DNA from: Polytrichum commune
Lineage: Eukaryota > Streptophyta > Polytrichopsida > Polytrichales > Polytrichaceae
Reading direction: 5' to 3'
DNA length: 64,000 nucleotides
Assembly: GCA_950295325.1 (NCBI GenBank)
Contig: OX485807.1
Coordinates: 15,279,001-15,343,000, forward strand
Shown here: piece by piece, positions 25,801 through 37,027 of the stretch
How the letters are laid out: each line of letters starts with the position of its first letter
Position numbering within the stretch: position 1 is the first letter of the stretch
Program-made: the position numbers and the translations under genes
The notes under the pieces: generated by a model
Told to the model about the DNA's origin: nothing
The model's input: the letters and a program-made list of their open reading frames with translations, nothing else
Databases searched by the model: none

Positions 25801-26899
25801 AAATCTATAAGTCAAGTTGTAAGTGTATTCGATGGATGATGCGATTGAAGCGACGATCGAGCGTTGCGGCACTATAATCGTAGTGACAGTGCGATCGCTT
25901 TGGCTTGCTCCTTCGTAAGTCCTCGTCTCTCGTTGTTGGCCTAACCACAGTCGTCGACTTGGATGAATGTTTGGCGAGCTCTCATCTGTGTTTCTCGTTC
26001 CTGAGCTCCGATTCTCCCAAGTGATTTGGTACTTCCCGGCTCGCCAATCATACTAAGGTACATGGGTCTTAAATGGTTACTTTTTCCTCAACTAGCCAAG
26101 GATATGAAACATGTGAATAGTGCAAAATGATTCGCAAATCCAAACCCTAGCCACTTTCCTCCAATCTCCCGAGCTCGTATGAATATCTTGTTCGTTATCA
26201 AAACAAAAAAAATTGAGCTCATTAAATGGTCATATAGGTCCGTTCAGTTATGTTGATTGTTTCGAGTCTAGAATGGTGTTCATATTTTGAGTATGAACAT
26301 GTGCCTTCTTGGTATTCAATATGAGAGCCACATCAAACTACATGCCACTCAAATATAGTGTCCTAGTAAGAAAAGTAGCATAATAAGGGTTGTCTACCTT
26401 AATGTTCATAACAGTCTTCAGTTTTGAGAGAGAGAACAGAGACAGAGAGATCATGTGGAGCATTAAGTATAAAATGGCACCACTTTGGTTGTTCATAGTA
26501 GTAGTCTAAGAAGGATGCAATGACACTTTTAGAAGAGCATCAACTTTGGTCAATCACAATGGCTAAATGGGGATCTATCCGCTCAACGAGGCAGTGTAAG
26601 AAGTGATCCACAAAAGGTGGACAACACCTTCATTCAATAGAAGATCCTCACCCACAATAAGATTGACTTTGTAGTGATTCTCATCTAGCAATCCAACATT
26701 ATTGGATCCCTCTAGTGAAAAGTAAAAGGCTCATTTTATTGAAACAACTTTGTGAATTTTTTTAGGTCAAATCTATTTTTTTGGGAAAAATTATGTAGAC
26801 TCTATATAGATTTGCTAATATATGGAATTCTTTTGAAATTTCCCCAAATTGTTTCACAGGCCTGAAATGCAAAATTTTCTTAAAACATCACTTTAAGGC
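25801..26899. other. NIPA-like gene upstream DNA and a diverged repeat
   Basis: About 26040-26400 (with TAAGGTACATGGGTCTTAAA, TTAAATGGTCATATAGGT and GTGTCCTAGTAAGAAAAGTA) matches 48183-48820 in the same orientation with many changes. The DNA next to the gene (25840-26000) contains GCGATCGC- and CGATCGAGCG-type motifs and is GC-richer, as expected near a promoter. No coding sequence. Confidence 0.45.
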
Positions 26900-27625
26900 C
26901 TCAAGAACATACATGACAAGAACATGACATGTTCTTTTTCAATACAACTTCTCACGACCGAGATTTTTTCAAGGCATGGATCAAACATGAAGGGATCTAT
27001 TCTAGCTGTGTTCCAAGCTCAAACTATGTTCTACCCAGAAAATTTCCAAGTAAATTTGAGCATGTAGAAATTATTTCTTTCAAACTTAAACAACCCTCGC
27101 AAATATCAAACATATTTTAACAGTTATTTCCTCCCCCAAAAAAAGGCATCTACACTAAATAACGTATTTAGTGTCATATGATATTTTACGTCACTGTGGT
27201 AGCTTTTCTCATAACATTTCTTATGAATAACTTTACAAGTATCGTCATCCCAACCTACTTTCAATTCATCCACTTTTTGTATATCTTCATCATACCATTA
27301 TGTAATGAACTATTGTCATAGATGATTAAAATTGAATGAAAATCCACTTAGTAAGTGACAGTAATTGCAACATTGTAAATCTATAACACCCAAGTTGTTG
27401 TTTTTTCAAGGAATGAGAGACTATGTTATATTTTACATCTATTGTTGGTGACACTACATGGGCACTTTTAGAATTAGTATCGAGCAAGACAAAAAGGAAT
27501 CAATGACACTAAACACAATGTTCGATAAATAAATAAAAATAATTAAAAATAATCATATCACAATCCAAATCTAGTCGAACCCCGACACGATGATATAGAT
27601 TCCAAGGAAGTTTAAGCCCATTCTT
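26900..27625 (+). repeat. 725-bp repeat, inverted copy at 46370-47090
   Basis: The block matches the complement of 46370-47090 at high identity along its length and includes a complete TIR element (27152-27521). Both copies keep an open 63-codon frame (26929-27120 and 47086-46895) that differs at about six positions; nothing is known to resemble it. Part of a set of repeats shared by 26-29 kb and 46-51 kb. Confidence 0.8.
27152..27521 (+). mobile_element. 370-bp TIR element of the ACACTAAAT family, copy A
   Basis: Left end ACACTAAATAACGTATTTAG, right end TGACACTAAACACAATGTT: inverted repeats built on ATTTAGTGTCA. The outer end is itself a short palindrome. No coding sequence, so a non-autonomous MITE. 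Further copies lie at 46491-46863, 47366-47722 and 48958-49328. Confidence 0.6.
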
Positions 27626-27639
27626 CATAAATCATAGCT

Positions 27640-28231
27640 CCTTGAGGTCAAATTTCCAACTAAACCCCCCCCCCCCGATCTACATGATTTAGGGGTGTGC
27701 AAATTGGGTCCGATCAAGCTTAGAGTTATAGGGGGGGTTGAGCGATTGGGATAGGGTTTAGGGTTGGAGAGTCACATGGATTTGAGATTCAAATAGTAAT
27801 AGCCCGCATTATGTGGCCATAATCCTCCTATTTTTCTTACTTGTGTTTTTGAATGGGCGATGTAGTAATGCGGTATCGATGAATTCCTTGTGCTTGGGAT
27901 TTCCTCATCACGGCTATTGATATTCTTTTGGAAATACTCTTCATGAGACTTGCCATTGATACACCTCATTTGTTATCTCAAGATTGTGCACACTATGCAT
28001 GTGTTAGTATCAACATAGTTAACTGCATGTTACACTTGCTTGAAGTACACCTAAGAGTCAACCAAACCTACCAAAGGTCTGCTAAGAGTATTATCACATT
28101 CATGTAATTTATTTTTTACGAAAATTTATATATATATACTATGGGTCAAACAATAGGCAAGCAATGGACATCCAAGAGCGAAGCTTATACTACTAAAGTT
28201 CATTGCATCCAAGTGATACGGAAGTATGGAG
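27640..28231 (+). pseudogene. Truncated inverted duplicate of the NIPA-like gene's 5' part
   Basis: Plus-strand 27650-27960 matches the complement of about 25410-25095, and 27960-28231 matches the complement of about 24220-23968. The intervening 0.9 kb, which contains coding exon 1, is absent; both breakpoints share CATTG-type bases. The copy carries the 3' end of intron 1 and the first codons of exon 2 (VIRKYG) and then stops at 28231, where a different repeat begins. With no start codon and only six codons of exon 2 it cannot encode the protein. Confidence 0.85.
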
Positions 28232-28242
28232 TAGTCCCACAT

Positions 28243-28369
28243 ATTTGTGTGTTGATAATTTGTTGTAGGATAAAGTGACAAAGAAGTAAACAATTGCACA
28301 AGTGTAATAGAGGTGAAAGGAGAAGATGTAAGTCAAAGCTATTGCCCTTAGAGGACTCTTTTCCCCATA
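28243..28369 (+). repeat. 125-bp dispersed repeat, second copy in a COG7 intron
   Basis: The block from GTGTTGATAAT to GAGGACTCTTTTCC is nearly identical to 39125-39252 in the same orientation. It starts just after the broken end of the NIPA duplicate. Ends show no clear inverted repeats. Confidence 0.8.
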
Positions 28370-28415
28370 ACCGATTCTTAGGCCATAACCCATAAGCCTA
28401 AGAATCGATTATGGG
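28364..28415. repeat. 20-bp stem hairpin
   Basis: CCCATAACCGATTCTTAGGC at 28364-28383 pairs with 28396-28415 at 19 of 20 positions across a 12-base loop. It immediately follows the 125-bp repeat and is absent from the COG7 intron copy of that repeat. Confidence 0.75.
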
Positions 28416-28429
28416 TGCCTATGCTCTAA

Positions 28430-29599
28430 AGGCCGCTTCACACTATGGCCGTCAAAGTCGAGAGGCCATGGGATTGAGTGGCCAAACTTTGAGCCACTTC
28501 ACACACGAGACTGAGAGCCCGTGACCGGTACACTTCAAGCACTCTCATTGGTGGAAAAGGCGGAGCCGGTCCAAGTTCGCTTCACACTACGCTTGAGGGA
28601 CCAACATAGTATGTGAATGCAAAATGGATGCAGAGTCTACATGGATTCCTACATGGCATCGAATGGATCATGTTTCACGGTCACTTGGACTATTCTCAAA
28701 AACCACCTCTTGGAGGTAGGCCTAGCACAAAATTGGGAGACCATGGCACTCTGAACGCTTGCAACCGCTGATTTATTCTATTTTATCATATGTGTGAGGA
28801 CGTGTATGAATAGAAATTCATTGAAGTAGCATTTGGTTGAGGGTCCGGTCACATATATATGACTTCACACTACACTTGAGGGTCCGTGACCACACTACAT
28901 GATTTCGGAAGTGCCTTGCGACGGCCTTGGGACACTTTCTTTTGGGCTTTCACAATTTCATGGTCATGGCTCTTGGCTCGTGTGTGAAGCGGCCACCCTT
29001 TGTTGAGAGTCCAAAGAAATGGGCTGAAAATAGCCAATAAAATATAGTAAGTGGAGCCTTCGGCCGGGCATAGTGTGAAGCCTCCAAAGGCCAAGCCCAA
29101 AGTCCAAACCCAAAGGAGCATCCCCCTTTATTCCTTGCCCAAAACAACCCCTCCAATCTAACGGCCAAGATCTTGTCAGTGACTAATATTTGTATGAAAA
29201 AAAACTGACGGCCTTTCGACCATAAGTTTGGGTTTCCATTCCCGTCCGGTCCAAACTTCCTTCGAGAGTCAGTTGCCTTCTTCAAAAAGTAATCATTTTG
29301 AATTGCGATGAACTTTGAACTTTGGCCTTTGTACGAAGGGTTGAAAGGCCGAACTCTTGGTTTCTTGCAATATGATCGATGGAAATTGACGGGCTCTCCA
29401 CCTTCAGGCGTAATGTGAAGTGCCCCTAAAACCCGAAAACAACTCTTCTTTGGTAGAGAAGCCTTCCCATTGAGAACATGCCCTATCTGCAACTCAACAA
29501 ATGTGGACACATGGCTATGCAAACAACAACACATCCATGCACTAATAACAAAAAGACATAACAAAGTTGTATGGGAAATACGTAAACTCATCTTATCAT
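28430..29599. repeat. Repeats with CTTCACACTA(C/T) motifs, shared with 45.9-51.2 kb
   Basis: 28490-28715 matches the complement of about 47120-47358 (CCACTTCACACACGAGA, CAAGCACTCTCATTGGTGGA, ACATGGATTCCTACATGGCA). 28690-28755 with AAAATTGGGAGACCATG recurs at about 45950-46010 and 50960-51020. A 213-codon open frame on the minus strand (29591-28950) lies inside this repetitive DNA and has no recognisable domain. Confidence 0.6.
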
Positions 29600-30080
29600 C
29601 TATACATTAATGAATGTAGGAACGCATAATGAAATACCCCAAGAAAACACAGTCCCAACATGGCTACTTCCATGTACATGTGATGCTCAAAGATGTCATT
29701 GCAACGCTAGGCTGAAACCCGCCATATTGTGCATCATAGGCCATCCATATAACCACCCCCCACTAGAAACCCCTACACCTGATATCACCATACAATTCAT
29801 AGAATTTACATATTGTAATGATAGATTTGCTGTTGAAACCCTTGATAGAGAAATCATAGAATACCAACCACTCATTAACAACCTCGTAACAAAGGGTTGG
29901 AACGTAGCCCCACTCATGGTACTAGTCGCAGGAGCAAGAGGCACAACACATATCCCGTCAATGAAAAAAACTAGAAACAACCCTCAAACTCCCTATCACG
30001 AAAATCAAAGACACATTTAAGCAAATTAACATAATTGCCACACAATATGCACAACTCCGTATTAGTCCACAAACGTAGGC
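29600..30080 (+). pseudogene. Non-LTR retrotransposon C-terminal fragment, restriction-like-endonuclease type (tentative)
   Basis: The frame 29610-30020 encodes a Cys/His cluster (CTCDAQRCHCNARLKP, spacing C-x-C-x5-C-x-C) followed by PDITIQFIEFTYCNDRF, KGWNVAPLMVLVAGARG and HIPSM. A one-base slip in the A7 run near 29960-29970 shifts the frame; reading on in the other frame gives KKLETTLKLPITKIKDTFKQ then INIIATQYAQLRI. A zinc cluster, then a KPx motif, then an acidic beta-strand and 'GW..' / 'G.RG' is the layout of the R2/R4-type restriction-like endonuclease at the end of some LINEs. The usual KPD reads KPA here. No reverse transcriptase was found upstream; an in-frame stop lies at 29583. 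The family assignment is inference. Confidence 0.4.
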
Positions 30081-30381
30081 TAGAAAACCGACAAACCATC
30101 AATGACCTCCAAAACCTATCATAGATAAAGAAACTCCCAACCCACTATAGCTCCCCTCCCCCCCCCCCCCCACTAAATAACCCCAAACACGGCTCATACA
30201 ACAAACGACTACTGGAATTGATTCCTGGTTACAAAACATAGTGTCTACGTCCTACAAAGGGTGAAGTAGTTTTACATCTAACACCAGTGCCTTAAGGCAT
30301 GGCCTAGGATGTTCTATGAACAGACACTATTTTCTTCTTCTTCTGCCCCTAAAACCGGAGTGTCATTCTGCTGGCATCACA
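30081..30381. other. Short intergenic stretch with C homopolymer
   Basis: Contains a pyrimidine-rich tract ending in C11 at about 30150-30171 and no supported coding sequence. It separates the endonuclease-like fragment from the foldback element. Confidence 0.4.
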
Positions 30382-30390
30382 GTTCATTAT

Positions 30391-31693
30391 GGTGGACGCT
30401 AAATACCCCCCCCCCACGAACTTTTCGGGGGGGGGGGGGGGATATTCTATCAGGGGCAGACCCCCGACATTTTTTCTGCACCCGACCGAAAACTGCTGCC
30501 CGCCCGCTCGATTTCAAAAAAACTAGTGTACCTGCATTTTTGAAGGCTACTTGTCCACAAATCCCATATTGAGTGCACTTCATTTTCAAGGTCTCAAATC
30601 CAATATATATGTTCACTTCCATTGAGTAAATAAGCAATTGACTAGATTTCATTTTCAAAATGAAACCGCCAATAAAGCATGTAATTAACTTGGAAGTCAA
30701 AAATATTACAAAATCCTCATTACCATTGAGGTTATAATTTTTGTCACTTACAATTGAAAGGGACTTTGTCATTCTAGAATGAAACTAAAATTTATGTTTT
30801 TTATTTTTTCATATAATATAATATAATGTATAATATATAATAATATACCATACTATATGATATAATATATCTAATATCTAATATATATTTAATACCTTCT
30901 ACAATCACAAAGTTTTCATACGCATTTAAACTAGTTAAGTAAGATTGAATGCAACTAAGTCTAATAATTTCTGATTAATCCTAATTAATCCTATTCAAGC
31001 CCAATTAAATCAGAAAATATGTGTACCAAATTAATTGACCCTAATTAATTATAAAATGTACTTACTAGAATTAGTCATGATTTAAATGGAATTAACTCCA
31101 GTAAATATAATTTATGATTAATTAGGCTTAATTATTTTGGTAAGCATATTTTCTGATTTAATTGTGCTTAATTAGGATTAATCAAAATATATTAGACTTA
31201 GTTGCATTCAATCTTACTTAACTAGTTTAAATGTATATGAAATCTTTGTGATAGTAGAAGGTATTAACTATATTATATGAAAATATGAAAATATGAAAAA
31301 AAACATAAATTTTAGCTTCATTTTAGAATGACAAAGTCCCTTTCAATTGTAAGGGACAAAAATTATAACCTCAGTGGTAATGAGCATTTTGTAATATTTT
31401 TGACTTCCAAGTTAATTACATGCTTTATTGGCGATTTCACTTTGAAAATGAAATCTAGTCAATTACTTATTTACTCAATGGAAGTGAACATATATATTGG
31501 ATTTGAGACCTTGAAAATGAAGTGCACTCAGTATGGGATTTGTGGACAAGTAACCTTCAAAAATGCAAGTACACTAGTTTTTTCGAAATCGGACGGGCGG
31601 GAGTTTTTGGTCGGGTGCAGAAAAAATGTCGGGGCTGCCCCTGACAGAATATTCCCCGATAAGTTCGTGGGGGGGGGGGATTTAGCGTCCGCC
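30391..31693. mobile_element. Mutator-like foldback element, palindromic along its whole length
   Basis: The two ends are inverted copies (GGTGGACGCTAAATACCCC on the left, GGCGGACGCTAAATCCCC as the complement of the right) and are flanked by 9-bp direct repeats, GTTCATTAT at 30382-30390 and GTTCATTCT at 31694-31702, differing at one base. The arms pair from the ends to the centre near 31080 (around ATTTAAAT), so there is almost no unique interior. Long terminal inverted repeats with a 9-bp target duplication are the hallmark of Mutator-like elements; no transposase is encoded. Frames of 131 codons (30772-30377, minus) and 146 codons (31328-31768, plus) are mirror images of one another, a consequence of the palindrome. 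Confidence 0.8.
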
Positions 31694-31919
31694 GTTCATT
31701 CTGATATTAGGGATATTCATCCTCTCTTCCTCTCTTCGTTGTTCTGCCGTTGGCACCCTTCTTATTAGTACTTCTTTAGCTATTCTCTTAGTGTTTTTCG
31801 CGCATTAAGTTTGGGAATACGTGGAAATGCGAGGCGAGGCGAGGCCGACAGGCAGCGAGCGAGAGAGCGATTGATTGATTGCTTTGGAGGACCGAGTGGG
31901 ATTCAGTGGGGTTGTGGCG
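31694..31919 (+). promoter_or_regulatory. FEY upstream region and leader, bounded by a transposon
   Basis: Only 226 bp separate the end of the foldback element from the FEY start codon. The stretch contains a CT-rich tract (CCTCTCTTCCTCTCTTCG near 31719-31740) typical of plant leaders. I see no convincing TATA box at the usual distance. The core promoter either lies here or uses sequence from the transposon arm; which one cannot be told from sequence. Confidence 0.4.
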
Positions 31920-34900
31920 ATGGGGGGGCTGGGATGGGGCAGCTGGATTGCCAATCTGCTGTGGGTGGCCACGGACACTCTCTTCCAACGAGTCACGACC
32001 ATGCACGTTCCTGGCCTTACTCCCCTCACGCCTCTCCCTCATCTCACCTGCATCATCACCGGTTGCACTTCCGGCATTGGCCTCCAAACCGCCAAGTACC
32101 GATCGCCCATCGCTGGTTTTTTACTTTTAAAAAAAGAATTTAAACTACCAATTCCTTACTCGAATGTTGTGCGATGGGTTTTTATTTTGGGCAAGGATAT
32201 GGTGGTGTGGAGTAAGGAGCTTGTATTCAGTTTATTGGGATTTGAGATATGGTCTTAGTGGTGACTCGATTGGGGTGATCGCCAATGTGGCAAATAAGCG
32301 AGACTAAATCTCAAGTAAAGCTCGGCATCTCTGTTACCTCCTTCGAATGCCATTCCTTGCCTTTTTGTTTTTGTTTCCTTGGCAAGAACATGCTGCTGGG
32401 AGAAGAAGTTGGCTGGTTCTTTCATTTGAGATTTGGTCTCCATCTCTTTTGGTGGGTGATCGCCAATGTGGCAATAGAAAAAAATAAAAGGGAAGGAATG
32501 GAAAGACCACACCGCGACGTACAATGCAGAGCATTAGGGCATTGTAATAGGTTACATATGAAATGGAAGGGAGCATTGTGTACCGCTGGCAGCAGATTTT
32601 AAAGCTGAAATGGAAGGTTTTTTTATTTTTTGTTACAAGGGAGAATAAATCTCATTTATCATCGGCTCGCCTCACTTAACCTGGACATTGAGATTTAGTG
32701 TTCTGGAGTGAGTTCGTTTTGAAGATTTTTTTATTTTTATTTTATTTTATTTTTTGTGATGATGCAGGCATCTGGCCAAGTCAAGGGCACATGTGGTATT
32801 CGCTGTGCGCAACTTAAAAGCCGCGAATGAGCTGATTGAGGAATGGCAGGCCGAATTAGGTGAGGGGAGCCCGCCCCTCCATTGCGAGGTGTGCACGCCT
32901 TCTCATCATTCATGTTTCTTTTGTTGGATAGATTGCTTGCATTGCAACGATCACATATTCCCAGCAGAGTACAGGGTTCCGGGCTATGTCTCCCATGATG
33001 CAGGTTCCACAAGATATAAGATTCCGGTGGGGTTTTGAACCTTGTCGAAATCGATGTGGGGACTCTATTACATAGTCCAAGTCGTTTGTGTCATAGTAGT
33101 GTGGAAGCCATTGTAAATGTGGATTTGGTTCAAATTTCAGCGACAGTAGTGTTCTCACCTCTAAAAACGCGAGTTAGAATACAGTTTGATAAGTTTGCGG
33201 TGCATGCATGGAGGTAGTAGTCTGGAGGTTTGAATGAAAAGCATTCTATATTGGTTCACTGAGGGTCAAACTCATTTTGGCATGCAATCAAGAGGTGCTA
33301 AACTGAGTTTGGCCGTCAATGAACCTCACGAAATAGGTTGCTCTTCTTTCAAATTCAAACACTACCTCCGAGTATGCACACCGTAAATTGAAAGAAATTA
33401 ATGATGTTGTATGCAAAAACAAACAATGAAATGTCACACGGGACCGACTCCCAGTGAAAATGTTCCAAAGAGTTAAAAGGATAACCCTAATGTACGTTCC
33501 ACATCATATTATATTCTGGTGGGGTTTTGAACCTTGTAAAAATCTTTGTGGGGACTCTGGACGCTAAACTCTAAACCAGCCTGCAGCTGCTTGCTGTCAA
33601 CTCGTTGTTTGAAAGAGAGACATAGTCCAACTTGTGTCTTGGCTATAATTGTCTTTGTCGAAGTCTGAGATTGTTTCAAAATTTAGCTACAAGTGGTGTT
33701 CTCACCTCAAAAACCTAGAGGGATTTTCCAGATTGGATAAAAGAGTGATATGTGAGGGCTGCAAGGTGGCGAGAGTCGCTCTTTTAAAAAAAAAAGGTGA
33801 GGCTCTCTATTGAATGACATGCATGAAGTGTGAGGAGTACAATAGATAAGGCACACAGTGTAAAGAAATGCATTTCATCAGGAAGCCTGCATTTAGTATT
33901 TGCAGTATGGAAAGATTCAATTGATAACTTCTTTTTTCAACTTATTTAAATGTCTATCATGCCTCATTCTGTAATCTGTAATCCTATTCCTGTTTCTGAA
34001 ATTGAGGAAAACTTTGTACCCTGAACTAAACAGTTTTAGTAAGAATGCTTGAATCTTATCCTTCAATTTAACGGAAAGCTTTTGATGCAAAATTTACATT
34101 TTCTTGTATACATTTTGATTCTCTATTAGGCATTGGTCATACATATTGCAGGCAATGGAGTTGGATTGTCTATCATTTGATTCTGTGCACAGATTCGGCG
34201 AAAGATGGGAGGCACGAAAGCTTGCCCTGAACGTGCTTATCAACAATGCTGGCATCTTTGCCATGAACGGTATGTTTTGGCTCTTGTCTCTCATTCTGAA
34301 GTGGCAACACTTTCAGTCGTGCTTTGGATCTCTCTTCACCACAAACCTGTAGATCCATATCTCAACAATATTTTCACATTAATTTAATCACATCAAACTA
34401 CAATGTTGAATTAATGCCTATCAATCATAGGGTTGCAAACTCAATCATTCATCTCTACGATTTTTAGTGGCAAGATCTAGAAGGATAAGAATACGAGTCG
34501 AATCAATGATAACTGAATTGTGAGTTAAATGTTGAATTAGGACTGTGAAGATATTGAACCCTGAAGGATATGTAATGTCACCGGCCACTGGGATTTTGAG
34601 ATGCATCAGATGACTGTTAGATGTGAGTTAATTTTCAAAGGAGTGATACATTCCTTATGTTGTTAAATTCACCTATTGATCTGGATGTAATAGAACTATA
34701 TGGATGAAATTCCAGGACTGCCAATGTCAATAATTCAGCAAAAGTCACTTATGTCACCCAATATGTGACATGAAATACTGGTTTGTGCCTATTGCAAGTG
34801 CAGTGCCGAAGAAATATTCAAATGATGGCTGTGAAACACATATGCAAGTGAATCATCTGGCTCCAGCTCTTCTTACAGTGCTGCTCTTACCGTCTCTACT

Positions 34901-37027
34901 TCGCGGGGTGCCTTCTCGAATAATCATGGTGAACTCGATTGTAAGCTACAACTCCTTCTCATTCCATATGAATGTGCTTCACATCTTATCAAACAGAAAG
35001 ACAATGTTTACTCTAGAAATTTTCAAGATGTAAAGAAAGTTGTTGATATCCTTCAAGGTGAAACCAAGGAGATGTAATTTGAAAGGAAGTGAAAGGGAGT
35101 TGCCATAGTTTTCATGTTCTCTGCATGTCTAAATCAAATGTCGTGAGCTCTGATCAGGACTACATTTTAGAGTATTGGGATCACTTTGAACTAGCTAATA
35201 TACTTATCTACTTTGTGGGGATTCTCACCATTTTCTCACTTACCATAATCATTATAAACTATGGGATACATAGTCCCTCAACGTGTACATTGAACAAGTA
35301 TGGATGAGTTTTCAGTATGATTCTCACAAAAGTGGCAGTATTTTGATTTTCAAATTGTGTTCAATCCAGTAATTGTAAGCAAACAAGGTTCCGTCCTTCT
35401 GGACATATTTAGTTCAATGATGTAAGTCTGTTTCATACCTGGAAACGCGAAATGTATACTTTTCATACACATTCACAGAGTGGCATTTGCTCTCCCTGTT
35501 TGTGACAGCTGCACTATCTTGGTGATCTTGACCCAACGGACCTGAACAAAAAAAAAAGCCGACGAAAATACCGCAGCATGTCTGCTTACTCGGACAGCAA
35601 ACTTGCCCAGGTTAAAAGCCATGAGCCTTGCTCACTTGGATAAGTTAACATTTGATCAATACAATTTCGGTCATAGAATGTCATCTGTTAAAAAGCCAGC
35701 TTACTCTATTCACTCGTGTTAGTATATCTTCAACCACTGTGGCAGTTAAATGAAGCACTTATGAGACTCATCTGAGCGTCACCTGTGTGTCAAAATTGTT
35801 TCTTGTCAGAGTTTACTCTTTCAGGTGTAGGTGTTTTAAATTAGGTTGGTGTAGAGTGTAAGGGATGTGAAGTAAAAGAGATATCCAGACTCTAGAGGAG
35901 GGAAATGACCTGGATGAAGCTGATTTAAGTTATGTTGTTGAAACTGGATTTATGATATATTTGTCCAGGTCATGTTCTCCAACTTGCTCCAAAGACAGTT
36001 GCCAAGGACAGCTGATATTGATGTCATCTGTGTGCACCCTGGGGAGGTCAAAACGAATGTGGTATGTCTGCTGACACAGTTTCCAATCGGCACTGCTCAC
36101 AGCTCAAATTGAAATGGTTAAAATAATGCACGTTGCTTATAATATTCCTGTTTGGGGACTCTCTATGACCACAAGGGAAAGTGCTTAACTTGCAAGTTGG
36201 ATTGTTGTGGGCATCCCATTTGATAGAATTGCAAGTTTACTCTTATTTGCCCTTGGACTGGGAGGAGATCAAGAAAGTGCTGATTCCACACTGGAAACTA
36301 AAACACAACTCACCTGTATTTTGAATTGGTTGTGATGGGCAGGTGCGATCCTTGCCCAAGATTTGGCAGCTTGGTTTCAAAACGTGCGCATTTTTCTGTT
36401 ACACCCCCCAAGAAGGTACAGCACCATCCTAAATTCTCTTCTTGGCAAAGTTGAAGATTTGTGAGATTCGTGTCAGTCTGCAAGAACGTTGCGTGGCTGC
36501 ACCAACGAATGGGGACAACCGACTGCTGGTTACAGATGAACCGATTGAAGTTCAAGACTTGGGAAAATTACCCATCATTTATAGGAATCTATGGAATATA
36601 CCTTAAATCAATCAAGAAATCCTGAAAGATCACAACATATAACTGGTTGGACTTGGAGACACTAGAATGTTGACTAGTTATGCCCAGAAATCTCCCCAGA
36701 CACTGGGTTGCACTAATGATGCTGCCAAATCAGGATGCTGATGTACCTTTTGTTTCATGTATGATAGGTTCAAGGCCTCTGCTTTTCTGTGCGACAGATC
36801 CGGAAATCCAGGATAAAGCCAGAGCTGTGCAAGCTTACGAGTATCCTTCCGTCCTGTACATTGGGCCAGATCTCAAGCAGTGGCCGGTTGCCAAACAGGT
36901 GCGAGATATTGATACCGCACATCTCGTGTGGCAAGAAACACTCAGACTAATTGGGTTGCCGGAGGGGTGCATAGAAGCAGCCCTGACTGGCAAATTGGAA
37001 ATCTACAAACGGATGGGGGCTTCTTGA
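31920..37027 (+). CDS. FEY: FOREVER YOUNG-type short-chain dehydrogenase/reductase, complete, 8 exons
   Basis: Exons: 31920-32095, 32768-32888, 34152-34269, 34804-34940, 35509-35610, 35969-36061, 36343-36415, 36768-37027. All are GT-AG with continuous phase, 359 aa. The N-terminus (ATDTLFQRVTTMHVPGLTPL) matches plant FEY almost word for word. SDR motifs seen: nucleotide-binding TGCTSGIG at residues 47-54, NNAG at 130-133, a Ser in the MVNSI strand near 183, and the catalytic pair Y211 and K215 (YSDSK). Family length is about 376 aa in Arabidopsis, so this copy is near full length. Known: Arabidopsis FEY affects leaf positioning and meristem development and is predicted to be an NAD(P)-dependent oxidoreductase; its substrate is unknown. 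Exon 5 contains ten consecutive A residues coding Lys-Lys-Lys. The start codon lies 226 bp after the end of a palindromic transposon, and intron 2 carries a foldback MITE inside a local duplication. It converges on COG7. Confidence 0.93.
33013..33745 (+). repeat. Local duplication flanking a foldback MITE in FEY intron 2
   Basis: About 33013-33195 (GGTGGGGTTTTGAACCTTGT ... GTGGGGACTCT ... GTGTTCTCACCTC) is repeated in diverged form at about 33503-33745. Between them lies the MITE at about 33195-33490. Both copies are intronic. Confidence 0.65.
33195..33490. mobile_element. Foldback MITE (GGAGGTAGTG family) in FEY intron 2
   Basis: The left part reads GGTGCATGCATGGAGGTAGT and the right part is its complement (CACTACCTCCGAGTATGCAC); CAAACTCATTTTGGCATGC in the middle is also mirrored. 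Relatives lie at 38150-38335, 55330-55740, 60530-60870 and 63800-64000. No coding sequence. Confidence 0.7.

Noticed and set aside
28950..29591. 213-codon open frame on the minus strand with a signal-peptide-like start
   Set aside because: It lies in repeats with CTTCACACTA-type motifs shared with other loci, has no domain I recognise, and has no splice-linked neighbours.
30377..31768. Two similar open frames (131 and 146 codons) on opposite strands
   Set aside because: They are mirror images created by the palindromic foldback element, and the encoded sequence has no family resemblance.
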